The notes: a model not told the origin generated them from the letters alone. A stretch of DNA of 45,883 nucleotides from Lachnospiraceae bacterium (GCA_024699595.1 JAILPG010000248.1:1-45883); one strand, 5' to 3'; counted from the first letter of the stretch, positions 24,973-35,155 are shown. Made by a program: numbers and translations.

Positions 24973-25728
24973 ATGAGTGAGAAGACATTTCGTGTGATAA
25001 TAGCAGAAGATGAGAATCTGATAGCAAGAAACATCGCCAAACATATCGAGGCTGAAAACCCGCATTTTAAGGTTGCAGGCATATATTCAAACGGTGAGGA
25101 TGCACTTGAAGCGATAAAGGCAACCCCTCCTTCAGTCGTATTTACCGACATACAGATGCCCGTGATGACAGGACTTGAGCTTGCCGCAAAGATACAAAAG
25201 GACATGAGCAATGTAAAATGCGTGATAATAACAGGCTATGCCGACTTTGAATATGCAAGGGAAGCTATCAGGTACGGAGCAGAGGATTATCTGTTAAAAC
25301 CCGTCGACAGGGAAGAGCTTCGTAAGCTTTTAAAGAAGTTAGAGCTTTCATTAACCGAGATTTCCGATCAGGTAAGAAGCGAAACCGGCAGTGAATCCTC
25401 ACTTTCGCCGGAAGAGATAGTGACCCTTGTAAAGGATCATATAGCTAAGAACTATGCCGAGGAACTTGACCTTAATACGATTTCTCTTGCCCTCGGCTTT
25501 TCCTCATCGTATCTGACCAAGGTCTTTAATAAGATAGAAAACACAACGCCTTCAAAATATATCCGGAATTACCGTATGGGGATCGCCAAACAGCTTATGG
25601 ATGATGAGTCACTAAACATTCAGCAGATCGCAGCTGCCGTCGGATACAACGATCCGTTTCATTTCAGCAGATCGTTCAAGCAGACCTTCGGCATCACTCC
25701 AACACAGTACAGGGATTCACTGAACTGA
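24973..25728 (+). CDS. Response regulator with AraC-type DNA-binding domain (YesN family)
   Basis: This 251-residue protein has an N-terminal receiver domain (IIAEDENLIARN; phospho-acceptor Asp59 in VVFTDIQMPVMTG; Lys in YLLKPVD) and a C-terminal double helix-turn-helix of AraC type (about residues 150-250: LGFSSSYLTKVFNK, VGYNDPFHFSRSFKQTFGITPTQYR). It is shorter than typical YesN proteins (about 350-540) because the middle region is small. It follows the kinase by 67 bases and most likely activates the divergent sugar transporter operon. Confidence 0.93.
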   Translation: MSEKTFRVIIAEDENLIARNIAKHIEAENPHFKVAGIYSNGEDALEAIKATPPSVVFTDIQMPVMTGLELAAKIQKDMSNVKCVIITGYADFEYAREAIRYGAEDYLLKPVDREELRKLLKKLELSLTEISDQVRSETGSESSLSPEEIVTLVKDHIAKNYAEELDLNTISLALGFSSSYLTKVFNKIENTTPSKYIRNYRMGIAKQLMDDESLNIQQIAAAVGYNDPFHFSRSFKQTFGITPTQYRDSLN

Positions 25729-25772
25729 CCCCAAAATGGCCTGTTGCTTACTATGAATGGTGGGGCGCTTCA

Positions 25773-25801
25773 TTGCAGAAGGGAGGAGTTATTGATATAA
25801 T
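25773..25801 (+). promoter_or_regulatory. Promoter of the ATP synthase operon
   Basis: TTGCAG (25773-25778), a 17-base spacer and a perfect TATAAT (25796-25801). The leader to the first gene is about 100 bases. Confidence 0.8.
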
Positions 25802-25905
25802 ATTTTATACGCTATTGTGATGAAGAGGCACAGGGGAAAGGCAGACAGGTATCCGGGATCATTTACAGGATCCGGCGCGATCTCCCTATGTGAAAGGAAC
25901 GACTC

Positions 25906-26247
25906 TTGAAATACAGAAAAGATGTATACAGATCTCTTACACTTATCACACAGTTTGGGATCAACATGCTTGTTCCCATTCTGATCTGTTCTTTTTTGGG
26001 ACTCTATATAGATAAAAAGCTGGGAACCTCTTTTGTGTTCGTGCTCCTTTTTTTTGTGGGTGCAATTGCCGGCGGCAGGAATGTATTTGTGCTGGCAAGG
26101 AAGTTCTACAGTAAGCCCGCTGAGAGCAGGGATATTACGGGTGCACATATTTCTGACGGCTATAATGAGAGCTATGATGGAGTGACTGATATACAACAAA
26201 AGGACAGAACGGACTACGACGCAGACGGAAATGATGATGAAGATTAA
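25906..26247 (+). CDS. atpZ: AtpZ/AtpI family protein of the ATP synthase operon
   Basis: This 113-residue membrane protein has two transmembrane helices (about residues 13-35 and 43-63) and a hydrophilic acidic tail. The pattern ITQFGINMLVPILICSFLGLYIDKKLGTSFVF is the AtpZ/AtpI signature, split here by a short turn. AtpZ/AtpI proteins help assemble the c-ring or handle Mg2+/Ca2+. The start is TTG at 25906 with GAAAGGAA upstream; no in-frame ATG is nearby. It is the first gene of the atp operon and overlaps the next gene by 17 bases. Confidence 0.85.
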   Translation: MKYRKDVYRSLTLITQFGINMLVPILICSFLGLYIDKKLGTSFVFVLLFFVGAIAGGRNVFVLARKFYSKPAESRDITGAHISDGYNESYDGVTDIQQKDRTDYDADGNDDED

Positions 26248-26773
26248 GGAGTATCTTTTTGAAAACTCCACACTGAAGGAGATGCTTACGGGGATCATCA
26301 TCTGGGCGGTACTATGGCAGATCGGGATCTTCATATATCCCCACGACAGGCTGTACAATTCATCGGGTCTGTGGATCGGCATTTTCCTTGCTGTTTTCTA
26401 CAGTATAAGTCTGTTTCGATCGATACAGTCTTCTCTTGACTATGATGAAAGATCGGCAGTCACATATTCAAGGAAGAAATTTTTGCTAAGATATGGTATA
26501 GTATGTATTGTGTTTGTGATAACGGCACTCCTCAAGGCGGGAAATCTGATCTGCCTGTTTGCGGGACTCATGGGCATCAAGATCGGCGCCTATTTACAGC
26601 CCTTTGTAAGGAGACGGGTATACGGGATCATTGATCCGCCCGGAAAGCCGCTTCCTGAGGATATGGAGGATGTTTCCAAAGAGAACGGGACAGTATCCGG
26701 AGTCATGCAGTCTGCAGAGACCGTATCTGAGATTACGGAGGCAGTTTCCGAAGAAACACAGAACCCTGCTTAA
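26231..26773 (+). CDS. Four-helix membrane protein, ATP synthase subunit I-like
   Basis: This 180-residue protein has four predicted transmembrane helices (about residues 19-36, 46-62, 86-103, 107-124) and an acidic Glu/Ser/Thr-rich tail. The layout and position (after AtpZ, before atpB) match AtpI/subunit-I-like chaperones of c-ring assembly. Sequence identity to classical AtpI is not obvious by eye. It starts inside atpZ, so translation is coupled. Three consecutive ATG codons are possible starts. Confidence 0.7.
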   Translation: MMMKIKEYLFENSTLKEMLTGIIIWAVLWQIGIFIYPHDRLYNSSGLWIGIFLAVFYSISLFRSIQSSLDYDERSAVTYSRKKFLLRYGIVCIVFVITALLKAGNLICLFAGLMGIKIGAYLQPFVRRRVYGIIDPPGKPLPEDMEDVSKENGTVSGVMQSAETVSEITEAVSEETQNPA

Positions 26774-26854
26774 GAAAAAACGCAGATAAGCCGATAGATT
26801 AATAGTGATCTCCCGCAACGGGATAGAAAAAACGGAGGCTTTTGATAACTGAAT

Positions 26855-27574
26855 ATGAGCATTATACTTGCATCCGGTGAGCCGGATTTCATGATCAAAG
26901 GTATTTTTTCATATGAACTGTTCGGACATGAGGTATGGATCACCACCACTCATGTAAGCGTTCTGATAGTAATGATACTGCTGCTTGTTTTTTCCGCAGT
27001 GGTAAACGCAAAGCTTAAAAAGACTGATCCTTACGGAAAGCCGCCCATGATCGTCAACATAGCCGAGTTCATAGTTGAGTTCGTAAACAACATGGCTGAG
27101 GGCGTTATGGGCAACAAGGCTGCCAAATTCTTTAACTACATCGCAACGATCGCCATTTTCATTCTTATAAGCAACATATCGGGCCTGCTTGGACTGAGGC
27201 CGCCCACAGCGGATTACGGTGTTACCTTCCCGCTTGGCGTTCTTTCATTCTGCCTGATCACCTTTAACAAGTTCAAATGGCAGAAGCCCTCGGGCGTATT
27301 AAAGGGTCTGTGCGATCCCTGGCCTTTCTGGCTTCCGATAAACCTGATAGGAGATTTTGCGGTTCCGATCTCATTATCGCTCCGTCTGTTTGCAAATATA
27401 CTGTCGGGAACCGTAATGATGGCGCTTTACTACGGCCTGCTTCCTTTCTTTGTGAAGGTCGGCATTCCTTCGGCGCTCCATGTTTACTTCGATCTGTTCT
27501 CCGGAGCTATCCAGACATATGTTTTCTGTATGCTCACGATGACATATATTTCAGACGCGATCGGAGAGGGATGA
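26855..27574 (+). CDS. atpB: ATP synthase F0 subunit a
   Basis: This 239-residue polytopic membrane protein has about five to six helices. The essential arginine is in ISLSLRLFANILSGTVMM, and AIQTYVFCMLTMTYISDA is the typical last helix. It forms the ion half-channels facing the c-ring. The ribosome binding site GGAGG (26834-26838) is 16 bases from the ATG at 26855, longer than usual. An in-frame CTG at 26849 has better spacing, and an in-frame TAA lies just before it, so the true start is one of these two. Confidence 0.95.
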   Translation: MSIILASGEPDFMIKGIFSYELFGHEVWITTTHVSVLIVMILLLVFSAVVNAKLKKTDPYGKPPMIVNIAEFIVEFVNNMAEGVMGNKAAKFFNYIATIAIFILISNISGLLGLRPPTADYGVTFPLGVLSFCLITFNKFKWQKPSGVLKGLCDPWPFWLPINLIGDFAVPISLSLRLFANILSGTVMMALYYGLLPFFVKVGIPSALHVYFDLFSGAIQTYVFCMLTMTYISDAIGEG

Positions 27575-27644
27575 GAACCCGCGATCAGGCAGAAATGCTT
27601 GCCGGTTCAGGGTTTTACATAAAAAACTGCTAACTTAATCATAA

Positions 27645-27923
<279 letters not shown>

Positions 27924-27958
27924 ATCCAAAAAGGAAATGATCGAAAGGAGGCAGACGT

Positions 27959-28522
27959 TTGGAACCATTATTTAATGCTGTGTTGCTTGCCGACACAGGA
28001 GAAAAAATGGAAAGATTGTTTGATCTGGATTTCCAGCTGCTGCACGATGCGGCATGGTCATTACTTGCCGTATTCATACTGTTCCTTGCAATGTCATATC
28101 TGCTCTTCAATCCCATCAAGGATATCTTAAAGAAAAGACAGGACAGAATCGAGGAAGATTTAAGCTCTGCCGCAAAGGACAAGGAAGATGCGGCCGAACT
28201 TAAGGAACAGTACGAGGAAAAGATAAGGAACATAGAAAAGGAATCCGAAGCTATCCTGTCAGAGGCCAGAAAGAAAGCTGTGCTCAATGAGACCAGGATA
28301 GTGGATAATGCCAAGGAAGAGGCAGCAAGGATAATAGGTCAGGCAAAAGAGGAAGCTAAGCTCTCCAAGCAGAAGGCTTATGATGAAATGAAGACGGAAA
28401 TGATACAGATAGCTTCACTCATGGCCGGTAAGGTGGTTTCAGCTTCTATAGATACTTCCGTTCAGGACAGTCTTGTGGAAGAGACTCTCAAGGAGGTAGG
28501 TGAGAAGACATGGCAAAGCTGA
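27959..28522 (+). CDS. atpF: ATP synthase F0 subunit b
   Basis: This 187-residue protein has one N-terminal membrane helix (about residues 33-52, WSLLAVFILFLAMSYLLF) and a long charged helix rich in Lys, Glu and Ala that forms the peripheral stalk. The start is TTG at 27959, chosen because AAAGGAGG lies seven bases before it; an ATG at 28007 lacks a ribosome binding site. It overlaps atpH by 13 bases. Confidence 0.93.
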   Translation: MEPLFNAVLLADTGEKMERLFDLDFQLLHDAAWSLLAVFILFLAMSYLLFNPIKDILKKRQDRIEEDLSSAAKDKEDAAELKEQYEEKIRNIEKESEAILSEARKKAVLNETRIVDNAKEEAARIIGQAKEEAKLSKQKAYDEMKTEMIQIASLMAGKVVSASIDTSVQDSLVEETLKEVGEKTWQS

Positions 28523-29073
28523 TATCAAAGACCTATGGTGATGCCTTATTTGAGACTGCTCTTGAGAAGGGTAATGTTGATGAGCTCTATGAGGAGGTTA
28601 AGACCCTTAGGGATATTCTTAAGGAAAACCCCGATTTCGAAAGCCTCATGAACAATCCCAGGATCATGAGGGAAGAGAAGGAAAAATTAGCAGAGTCAGT
28701 CTTTAAGGGGAAGCTCAGTGATGAGCTCACGGGATTGATAATCCTCATCATCTCAAACAGGAGATATGAATTCCTCGAAGATGTCTTAGACTACTTTGTT
28801 AATGAGGTAAAAGAGTACAAAAAGATCGGAGTTGCCTATGTAAAGACTCCGATGGAATTGTCAGGCGCCCAGAAAAAAGCAGTGGAGGAAAAACTCTTAT
28901 CTACGACGGCTTATGAAAGCATGGAGCTTAATTATGAGATAGACAGCTCCCTTATCGGAGGCATGGTCATAAGGATAGGAGACAGGGTGGTGGATTCGAG
29001 CGTTTCTGCCAAGCTTAATGCCCTGAAGAAAGACCTGATGAACATACAGCTTAAAACAGCTGAGGACAGCTGA
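28510..29073 (+). CDS. atpH: ATP synthase F1 subunit delta
   Basis: This 187-residue protein starts MAKLISKTYGDALFETALEKG, typical of subunit delta. The C-terminal IDSSLIGGMVIRIGDRVVDSSVSAKLNAL is the conserved delta signature, and the central ISNRRYEFLEDV is also typical. It links the F1 head to the b-subunit stalk. It starts inside atpF, with AGGAGGTAGG upstream. A 108-base spacer separates it from atpA. Confidence 0.95.
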   Translation: MAKLISKTYGDALFETALEKGNVDELYEEVKTLRDILKENPDFESLMNNPRIMREEKEKLAESVFKGKLSDELTGLIILIISNRRYEFLEDVLDYFVNEVKEYKKIGVAYVKTPMELSGAQKKAVEEKLLSTTAYESMELNYEIDSSLIGGMVIRIGDRVVDSSVSAKLNALKKDLMNIQLKTAEDS

Positions 29074-29181
29074 AGCATGCTGAATGATTAAATGGGTAAT
29101 AAATGTCACACATTATCCGAAAACGCAGATGGATGATATGACTGAAGCCCATACAATATTACTTAGAAAGGACACAGATCC

Positions 29182-30690
29182 ATGAATTTAAGACCGGAAG
29201 AAATCAGTTCTGTAATTAAGGATCAGATCAAACGATACGCCGGAGAACTGGAAGTATCCGAGGTAGGTACCGTCATACAGGTGGCTGACGGTATAGCCAG
29301 AGTGCATGGCCTTGAAAAAGCGATGCAGGGAGAACTACTGGAATTCCCGGGAGATGTATTCGGAATGGTCATGAATCTGGAGGAAGACAACGTAGGTGCC
29401 GTTCTTTTAGGTGATCATAAGAATATAAACGAGGGCGATACCGTAAAGACAACGGGCCGCGTGGTAGAGGTTCCTGTCGGTGACGCACTGCTTGGCCGTG
29501 TAGTTAACTCCCTCGGACAGCCGATCGACGGAAAAGGCCCCATCAATACGGATAAGTTCCGTAAGATCGAGAGAGTCGCATCCGGCGTTATCACGAGAAA
29601 ATCGGTTGATACACCGCTTCAGACCGGTATCAAGGCCATAGACTCCATGATACCCATCGGAAGAGGCCAGAGAGAGCTGATAATCGGAGACAGACAGACC
29701 GGAAAGACAGCGATCGCGATAGATACGATAATCAATCAGAAGGGCCAGAAGGTTAAGTGTATTTATGTAGCGATAGGTCAGAAGGCATCGACAGTCGCAT
29801 CGATCGTTAAGACTCTTGAAAGCTACGGGGCAATGTCCTATACGACAGTCGTTGCATCGACCGCAAGTGAGCTTGCTCCGCTTCAGTATATAGCACGCTA
29901 TTCGGGATGTGCTATCGGTGAAGGGTGGATGGAGAACGGAGAGGATGTACTGGTCATCTATGATGATCTCAGTAAACATGCTACGGCTTACCGTACACTT
30001 TCACTGCTGCTTCGTCGTCCGCCCGGACGTGAGGCTTATCCCGGAGACGTTTTCTATCTGCATTCAAGGCTTCTTGAGCGTGCAGCAAGGATGAGCGAGG
30101 AATACGGCGGAGGATCCCTTACCGCTCTTCCGATCATCGAGACTCAGGCAGGCGATGTTTCCGCATATATTCCTACCAATGTTATTTCGATCACTGACGG
30201 ACAGATCTACCTTGAGACTGAAATGTTCAATTCCGGTTTCCGTCCGGCCATAAATGCCGGCCTTTCGGTATCGAGAGTAGGTGGAGCTGCCCAGATCAAG
30301 GCAATGAAGAAGATCGCGGCTCCGATCAGAACCGAGCTTGCCCAGTACAGAGAGCTTGCAGCCTTTGCACAGTTCGGCTCCGAGCTTGATGCCGATACCA
30401 AGGAAAAGCTTGCACAGGGCGAAAGGATCAGAGAAGTACTCAAGCAGCCCCAGTACAAGCCCATGCCGGTAGAGTATCAGGTGCTCATCATCTATGCGGT
30501 AACGAGGAAATATCTGCTTGATATTCCAACGGATCAGGTTGTTGATTTTGAAGACCAGTTCTTTGATTATATAAAGACCAATTATCCCGAGGTACCCGCA
30601 TCCATCAAGGATACCAAAGAGCTTTCCAAGGAAGCCGAGGAAAAGCTTATCAAAGCCCTCGAGGATTTCAAAGCGGATTATCTGAAATGA
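29182..30690 (+). CDS. atpA: ATP synthase F1 subunit alpha
   Basis: This 502-residue protein has the P-loop [11 protein letters not shown] (about residues 169-179). The arginine finger region is [17 protein letters not shown], and [24 protein letters not shown] follows the alpha/beta signature. It forms the non-catalytic nucleotide-binding subunit of the F1 hexamer. Length is normal. GAAAGGA precedes the ATG. The spacer to atpG (132 bases) is unusually long and structured. Confidence 0.98.
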   Translation: MNLRPEEISSVIKDQIKRYAGELEVSEVGTVIQVADGIARVHGLEKAMQGELLEFPGDVFGMVMNLEEDNVGAVLLGDHKNINEGDTVKTTGRVVEVPVGDALLGRVVNSLGQPIDGKGPINTDKFRKIERVASGVITRKSVDTPLQTGIKAIDSMIPIGRGQRELIIGDRQTGKTAIAIDTIINQKGQKVKCIYVAIGQKASTVASIVKTLESYGAMSYTTVVASTASELAPLQYIARYSGCAIGEGWMENGEDVLVIYDDLSKHATAYRTLSLLLRRPPGREAYPGDVFYLHSRLLERAARMSEEYGGGSLTALPIIETQAGDVSAYIPTNVISITDGQIYLETEMFNSGFRPAINAGLSVSRVGGAAQIKAMKKIAAPIRTELAQYRELAAFAQFGSELDADTKEKLAQGERIREVLKQPQYKPMPVEYQVLIIYAVTRKYLLDIPTDQVVDFEDQFFDYIKTNYPEVPASIKDTKELSKEAEEKLIKALEDFKADYLK

Positions 30691-30724
30691 TCATGGCAAA
30701 CGGATAGATTTCGTATGCTAAAGC

Positions 30725-30801
30725 TTCGGATCGAGCCTTTAAAGTGCATTTGATGCATAAACTCAGATTCCGAATGTAAAACGGGCAGTTTGATTAACTG
30801 C
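30725..30801 (+). other. Structured spacer between atpA and atpG
   Basis: TTCGGATCGAG (30725-30735) pairs with CTCAGATTCCGAA (30762-30774) with two single-base bulges. TGCAT/ATGCA (30745-30757) pairs inside. A second stem, GCAGTT (30785-30790) with AACTGC (30796-30801), ends just before the atpG ribosome binding site. Confidence 0.5.
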
Positions 30802-30822
30802 AAAAAAGGCAGGTGACCATAT

Positions 30823-31707
30823 ATGGCCTCCATGAGAGATATAAAAAGACGTAAGGTCAGCATACAGAGTACGCAGCAGATCACCAAAGCCATGAAGCTT
30901 GTATCGACCGTAAAGCTTCAGAGAGCCAAGGCCAAGGCGGAGAATTCCAGGGCTTATTTTCAGTGCATGTATGAAACCGTAACGGGGATCATGAGAAAAT
31001 CGGGATTTATCAATCATCCCTATATGCTCCCGAATGATTCCAGTAAAAAAGCGGTGATCGTGATAACGTCAAACAGAGGACTTGCCGGCGGCTACAACTC
31101 AAATGTTGTAAAGCTCATAACGGGAAGTGACTGGAACAAGGCTGATGTCTTGGTATATTCCATAGGAAAAAAAGGCAGGGATCTCTTAAAAAGAAGAGGA
31201 TATGAGATAAAAGAGGATCATTCCGATGTTATTGAGGAACCTCTGTATTCCGATGCAATGGAGCTTTCAAAGGAGCTTCTTTCGGCATATTCCAAGGGAG
31301 AGATAGGAGAGATATATCTTGCCTATACCAATTTCAAGAACACGGTATCCCATGTTCCGACCCTTTTAAAGATCCTTCCTGTGGATGTCGAGGCAACAGC
31401 TGAGGAGATTGAGGACTTAAAGAGCGAAGATGCTGATTCAAAGGTTCCTCCGATGAATTATGAGCCGGAGGATATCGATGCGCTCGACATGATCATACCC
31501 AAGTATGTTACAAGCCTGATATACGGTGCCCTGATCCAGGCAGTTGCAAGTGAGAACGGTGCCAGAATGCAGGCCATGGATTCGGCGACCAGCAATGCAG
31601 AGGATATGATCGGTGCACTCGAGCTTCAGTACAACAGAGCCAGACAGGGTCATATAACTCAGGAGCTTACCGAGATCATCGGAGGCGCCGAAGCGTTGAA
31701 CGCGTAA
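30823..31707 (+). CDS. atpG: ATP synthase F1 subunit gamma
   Basis: This 294-residue protein begins MASMRDIKRRKVSIQSTQQITKAMKLVSTVKLQRAK (two conserved helical stretches shown as one family signature region). ITSNRGLAGGYNSNV follows. The C-terminus has ASENGARMQAMDSATSNAEDMI and RQGHITQELTEIIGGAEAL, the classical gamma end. It is the rotating central shaft. AGGCAGGTG precedes the ATG. The following spacer (312 bases) holds tandem repeats. Confidence 0.97.
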   Translation: MASMRDIKRRKVSIQSTQQITKAMKLVSTVKLQRAKAKAENSRAYFQCMYETVTGIMRKSGFINHPYMLPNDSSKKAVIVITSNRGLAGGYNSNVVKLITGSDWNKADVLVYSIGKKGRDLLKRRGYEIKEDHSDVIEEPLYSDAMELSKELLSAYSKGEIGEIYLAYTNFKNTVSHVPTLLKILPVDVEATAEEIEDLKSEDADSKVPPMNYEPEDIDALDMIIPKYVTSLIYGALIQAVASENGARMQAMDSATSNAEDMIGALELQYNRARQGHITQELTEIIGGAEALNA

Positions 31708-31737
31708 ACGGATTCTATTCCGGAAGAAAATGGAAAA

Positions 31738-31930
31738 ATGGCTAAAAATGGCTAATTTGAAGATAATCCTGATTTTAGCCATAGAATAGCAGAAAAAAAT
31801 GGAAGGGAAATCCGCGAAACAATGGCTAAAAGGGAAAAAAACAGCAATTTAGCCATAAAAAAAGAGATAAAACTACAGAGAAATCCGCGGAAACAATGGC
31901 TAAATGGTAAAAAACCTGCATTTTAGCCAT
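31738..31930 (+). repeat. Three 74-bp tandem repeats with hairpins between atpG and atpD
   Basis: ATGGCTAA recurs at 31748, 31822 and 31896, and TTTAGCCAT at 31774, 31848 and 31922, both with an exact 74-base period. In each unit the two motifs are inverted and can form an 8-9 bp hairpin with a loop of about 17-19 bases. The first unit also has an extra ATGGCTAAAA at 31738, giving a 10-bp stem with TTTTAGCCAT. Units 1 and 2 also share GAAATCCGCG, followed by GAAACA or AAACA, before the next hairpin. The spacer (31708-32019) contains no gene that I can support and is rich in A. Confidence 0.85.
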
Positions 31931-31989
31931 AAAAGTAGAGAAAAAGCGGTGGAAAACCCGCTGGATAGCGGCCAATAAAGAAAAAATAA

Positions 31990-33417
<1,428 letters not shown>

Positions 33418-33479
33418 TATGATACCGGCGTACAAAGGTACAAACATGAGCAAATTGCACAGCAATCCGTAGTATCATA
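33418..33479 (+). other. Inverted repeat between atpD and atpC
   Basis: TATGATAC (33418-33425) and GTATCATA (33472-33479) are exact complements. CGG (33426-33428) and CCG can extend the stem around a small bulge. It starts one base after the atpD stop codon. There is no T-run. Confidence 0.5.
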
Positions 33480-33515
33480 CAAGAATAATTCAGATCATTA
33501 AGGAGTCATGAGTTA

Positions 33516-33926
33516 ATGGCAGATGACAGAGCTTTTAAGCTGAGAGTCATTACACCGGAAAGAACCTTCTATGAAGGTGACGTGATAATGGTAGAGTTAA
33601 AGACTACCGAAGGCGAGGTGGGAATACTTAAGAGACATATCCCGCTTACAGCCGTTATCGCGCCCGGAGTACTGTATATAAGGGAATCCGATGAAGAGAT
33701 AAAGGTTGCGGCTCTTCATGCGGGCTTTGTGGAGATACTTCCTGATTCGGTAACCGTGCTTGCGGAGATCGTCGAGTGGCCTTCGGAGATAGATCTTAAC
33801 AGAGCCGAAGAGGCCAAGGTAAGAGCGGAAAGACGTCTTTCCGAGAAGGCAACCGGAACGGATCTTAACAGAGCATCATTAGCACTTGCACGTTCGGTTG
33901 CAAGGATCGAGGCTATGCATAAATAG
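33516..33926 (+). CDS. atpC: ATP synthase F1 subunit epsilon
   Basis: This 136-residue protein has the N-terminal beta-barrel (FKLRVITPERTFYEGDVIMVELKTTEGEVGILKRHIPLTAVI, split by loops) and a C-terminal helical hairpin (NRAEEAKVRAERRLSEK, RASLALARSVARIEAM). It regulates and couples rotation. Length is normal. TAAGGAG precedes the ATG. The TAG stop shares one base with the GTG of the following small gene. Confidence 0.95.
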   Translation: MADDRAFKLRVITPERTFYEGDVIMVELKTTEGEVGILKRHIPLTAVIAPGVLYIRESDEEIKVAALHAGFVEILPDSVTVLAEIVEWPSEIDLNRAEEAKVRAERRLSEKATGTDLNRASLALARSVARIEAMHK

Positions 33927-34171
33927 TGGCAAAGACCGGATGCGTCAGATGCCTGTTAAGGGATCTGTCGATAGAAGACAAAAAGAAAATAGAGAAATAC
34001 ATTTCTGTCATAAAAAAAGAAGAAAGAGCTGATGAGGCTCTCTGTAAAAAAAGACTTGATATATGTCTTGAGTGTGACAGATTAAATCAAGGAACCTGTA
34101 TGTCCTGCGGCTGTTACGTTGAATTTCGTGCAGCCGTTTCTGCTTCTTCATGTCCCAGAAAGAAATGGTAG
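33926..34171 (+). CDS. Small cysteine-rich protein, DUF6171-like
   Basis: This 81-residue protein has cysteines at CVRC (near residue 6), CLEC (near 48), CMSCGC (near 58) and one near the end, a layout expected for a zinc- or iron-binding fold. RDLSIEDKKKIEKYI and MSCGCYVEFRAA resemble DUF6171 proteins found in clostridia. It starts with GTG overlapping the atpC stop, so it is co-translated with the atp operon. Function is unknown. Its stop codon is inside a hairpin. Confidence 0.7.
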   Translation: MAKTGCVRCLLRDLSIEDKKKIEKYISVIKKEERADEALCKKRLDICLECDRLNQGTCMSCGCYVEFRAAVSASSCPRKKW

Positions 34172-34209
34172 AATGGACCACTAACCCAGTCCCGGGGGGC
34201 CATTCTACT
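34169..34209. terminator. Hairpin at the end of the atp transcript, convergent with the DUF3791 operon
   Basis: TAGAATGGACC (from 34169) pairs with GGCCATTCTA (to 34208) with one bulged base; the loop contains CCCAGTCCCGGG. It overlaps the stop of the small cysteine-rich gene and the stop of the convergent gene. A T-run is lacking in either direction, so efficient termination is uncertain. Confidence 0.45.
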
Positions 34210-34417
34210 GCTCTACTGCCCGGCAGGCTTCGATATAGAGATCGATGTCCTTGGTGATGTATTTGGCCTTGGCGGTATGAAGCGGCTCACAGCTTGAAAA
34301 AATATACTCTAAGACTTTGTATTTCTTAAACAGCTCGATGACTTCCTTACCTGTCATGTCCTTATCAAATTTATACTGCTCTATGCAATAGGTTAAGAAG
34401 TTTCCTTCGTTGCTCAT
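34205..34417 (-). CDS. DUF3791 family small protein
   Basis: This 70-residue protein reads FLTYCIEQYKFDKDMTGKEVIELFKKY, then LEYIFSSCEPLHTAKAKYITKDIDLYIEA. The TGKEVIELF core and the LHT...YI.DID.YI end fit DUF3791. Such proteins occur in small two- to three-gene modules, often near DUF3990 (ADP-ribosyltransferase-like) genes, and are suspected toxin-antitoxin partners. It is the last gene of a three-gene overlapping set; its start overlaps the upstream gene by four bases. No DUF3990 gene is present here. Confidence 0.75.
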   Translation of the reverse strand: MSNEGNFLTYCIEQYKFDKDMTGKEVIELFKKYKVLEYIFSSCEPLHTAKAKYITKDIDLYIEACRAVEQ

Positions 34418-34647
34418 GTATTATTCTGATCCTTTCGAATTTCCTGTTCCTTTTTGTAAAGCTCATACAGTTCTGCAGGCTCCATCTGCCACATGTCATT
34501 TTCTTCCTGTTCCAGGGAAGCATAGAGATCCGAACTGTAAAATGCGATACATGCCCTTATCTCATCCAGATCATCATTTTCCATGATCAGGTGGACGACT
34601 TTGGGCACTAATAGGATCATTATGACTTTGAAGCTTTCCTTTTTCAT
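34414..34647 (-). CDS. Small helical protein of the DUF3791-linked module
   Basis: This 77-residue protein reads VIMILLVPKVVHLIMENDDLDEIRACIAFYSSDLYASLEQEENDMWQMEPAELYELYKKEQE across two helical segments. The pattern (short hydrophobic helix, acidic middle, ELYKKEQE end) is like the small proteins commonly found next to DUF3791 genes. It overlaps its neighbours by four bases on each side, so the three are translationally coupled. Function is unknown; toxin-antitoxin-like behaviour is inference from context. Confidence 0.6.
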   Translation of the reverse strand: MKKESFKVIMILLVPKVVHLIMENDDLDEIRACIAFYSSDLYASLEQEENDMWQMEPAELYELYKKEQEIRKDQNNT

Positions 34648-34961
34648 CTCCTGTTCCTGCTCCTGCCTTTAAGGATACTGTCAGCCATAGCCTTCTCGTT
34701 ATTTAAAAATCGTATCATGGTTTTTAAGTGCTTTTTTCTCTCGACTATCTCCATAACGACCGGAAGATCTTCTGCATTGATATAATCGGAAATTACCTTG
34801 GAACCGGCTCTGTACTTGAGATAGTAATATGTCTTGGAACCTACGTGCTTTTCAGATATGGTGCCCTTAGGAAGCTCCTTAAGCTCTGACTTATAACTGT
34901 TGATCATATACTCGACACGCTGCCTGTCCTGCCTGACAGCATTTTTAAGCATACTATCCAT
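34644..34961 (-). CDS. Basic hypothetical protein, first gene of the three-gene module
   Basis: The ATG at 34961 (GGGGAGGA upstream) gives 105 residues, MDSMLKNAVRQDRQRVEY...; an upstream in-frame start at 35015 lacks a ribosome binding site, so I prefer the internal one. The middle has a beta-hairpin-like LPKGTISEKHVGSKTYYYLKYR followed by SKVISDYI, then a helical segment (VMEIVERKKHLKTMIRFLNNEKAM) and a basic end (GRSRNRR). The YYYLKYR..SKVISDYI pattern recalls short nucleic-acid-associated proteins linked to toxin or abortive-infection loci, but I cannot name the family. It is the promoter-proximal gene, preceded by a strong promoter. Confidence 0.6.
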   Translation of the reverse strand: MDSMLKNAVRQDRQRVEYMINSYKSELKELPKGTISEKHVGSKTYYYLKYRAGSKVISDYINAEDLPVVMEIVERKKHLKTMIRFLNNEKAMADSILKGRSRNRR

Positions 34962-35073
34962 ATTTATCCTCCCCTTATTGATCCGCGGCAGATCCAAAGC
35001 CACATAAAGCTGCAACGCCTGCAGGCACGTTTATTGACCTTAAACCCGCACATTTATTCTTCCCTCACAAAAG

Positions 35074-35102
35074 ATTATACCCAACATTTTTAAATCTTTC
35101 AA
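35074..35102 (-). promoter_or_regulatory. Promoter of the three-gene small-protein module
   Basis: On the minus strand: TTGAAA (35102-35097), a 17-base spacer and a perfect TATAAT (35079-35074). The leader to the ATG at 34961 is about 105 bases. Confidence 0.85.
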
Positions 35103-35105
35103 GAA

Positions 35106-35155
35106 AAAGTTTACATAAAACAAAAGGAGCTTTGCACCCCCGTACAAAGCTCCTT
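35106..35155 (-). terminator. Terminator of glgC-glgD
   Basis: AAGGAGCTTTG and CAAAGCTCCTT (35124-35134 and 35145-35155) form a perfect 11-bp stem with a 10-base loop. On the minus strand it is followed by TTGTTTTATG, a T-rich tail. Confidence 0.88.

Noticed and set aside
25789..26382. A 197-codon minus-strand frame over the start of the atp operon
   Set aside because: It lies opposite the atpZ/atpI-like genes and the atp promoter, and it has no recognisable protein features.
31822..31926. A 34-codon micro-ORF beginning at the ATGGCTAAA of the second 74-bp repeat
   Set aside because: The other repeat copies give stops after 4 to 13 codons, the 74-base period breaks the frame, and the Shine-Dalgarno spacing is poor. 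The repeat seems to act as RNA or DNA structure, not as protein.
31738..31930. A CRISPR array as explanation of the regular repeats
   Set aside because: The units are whole tandem copies with diverged interiors and only three copies, not short identical repeats with unique spacers. No cas genes are present.
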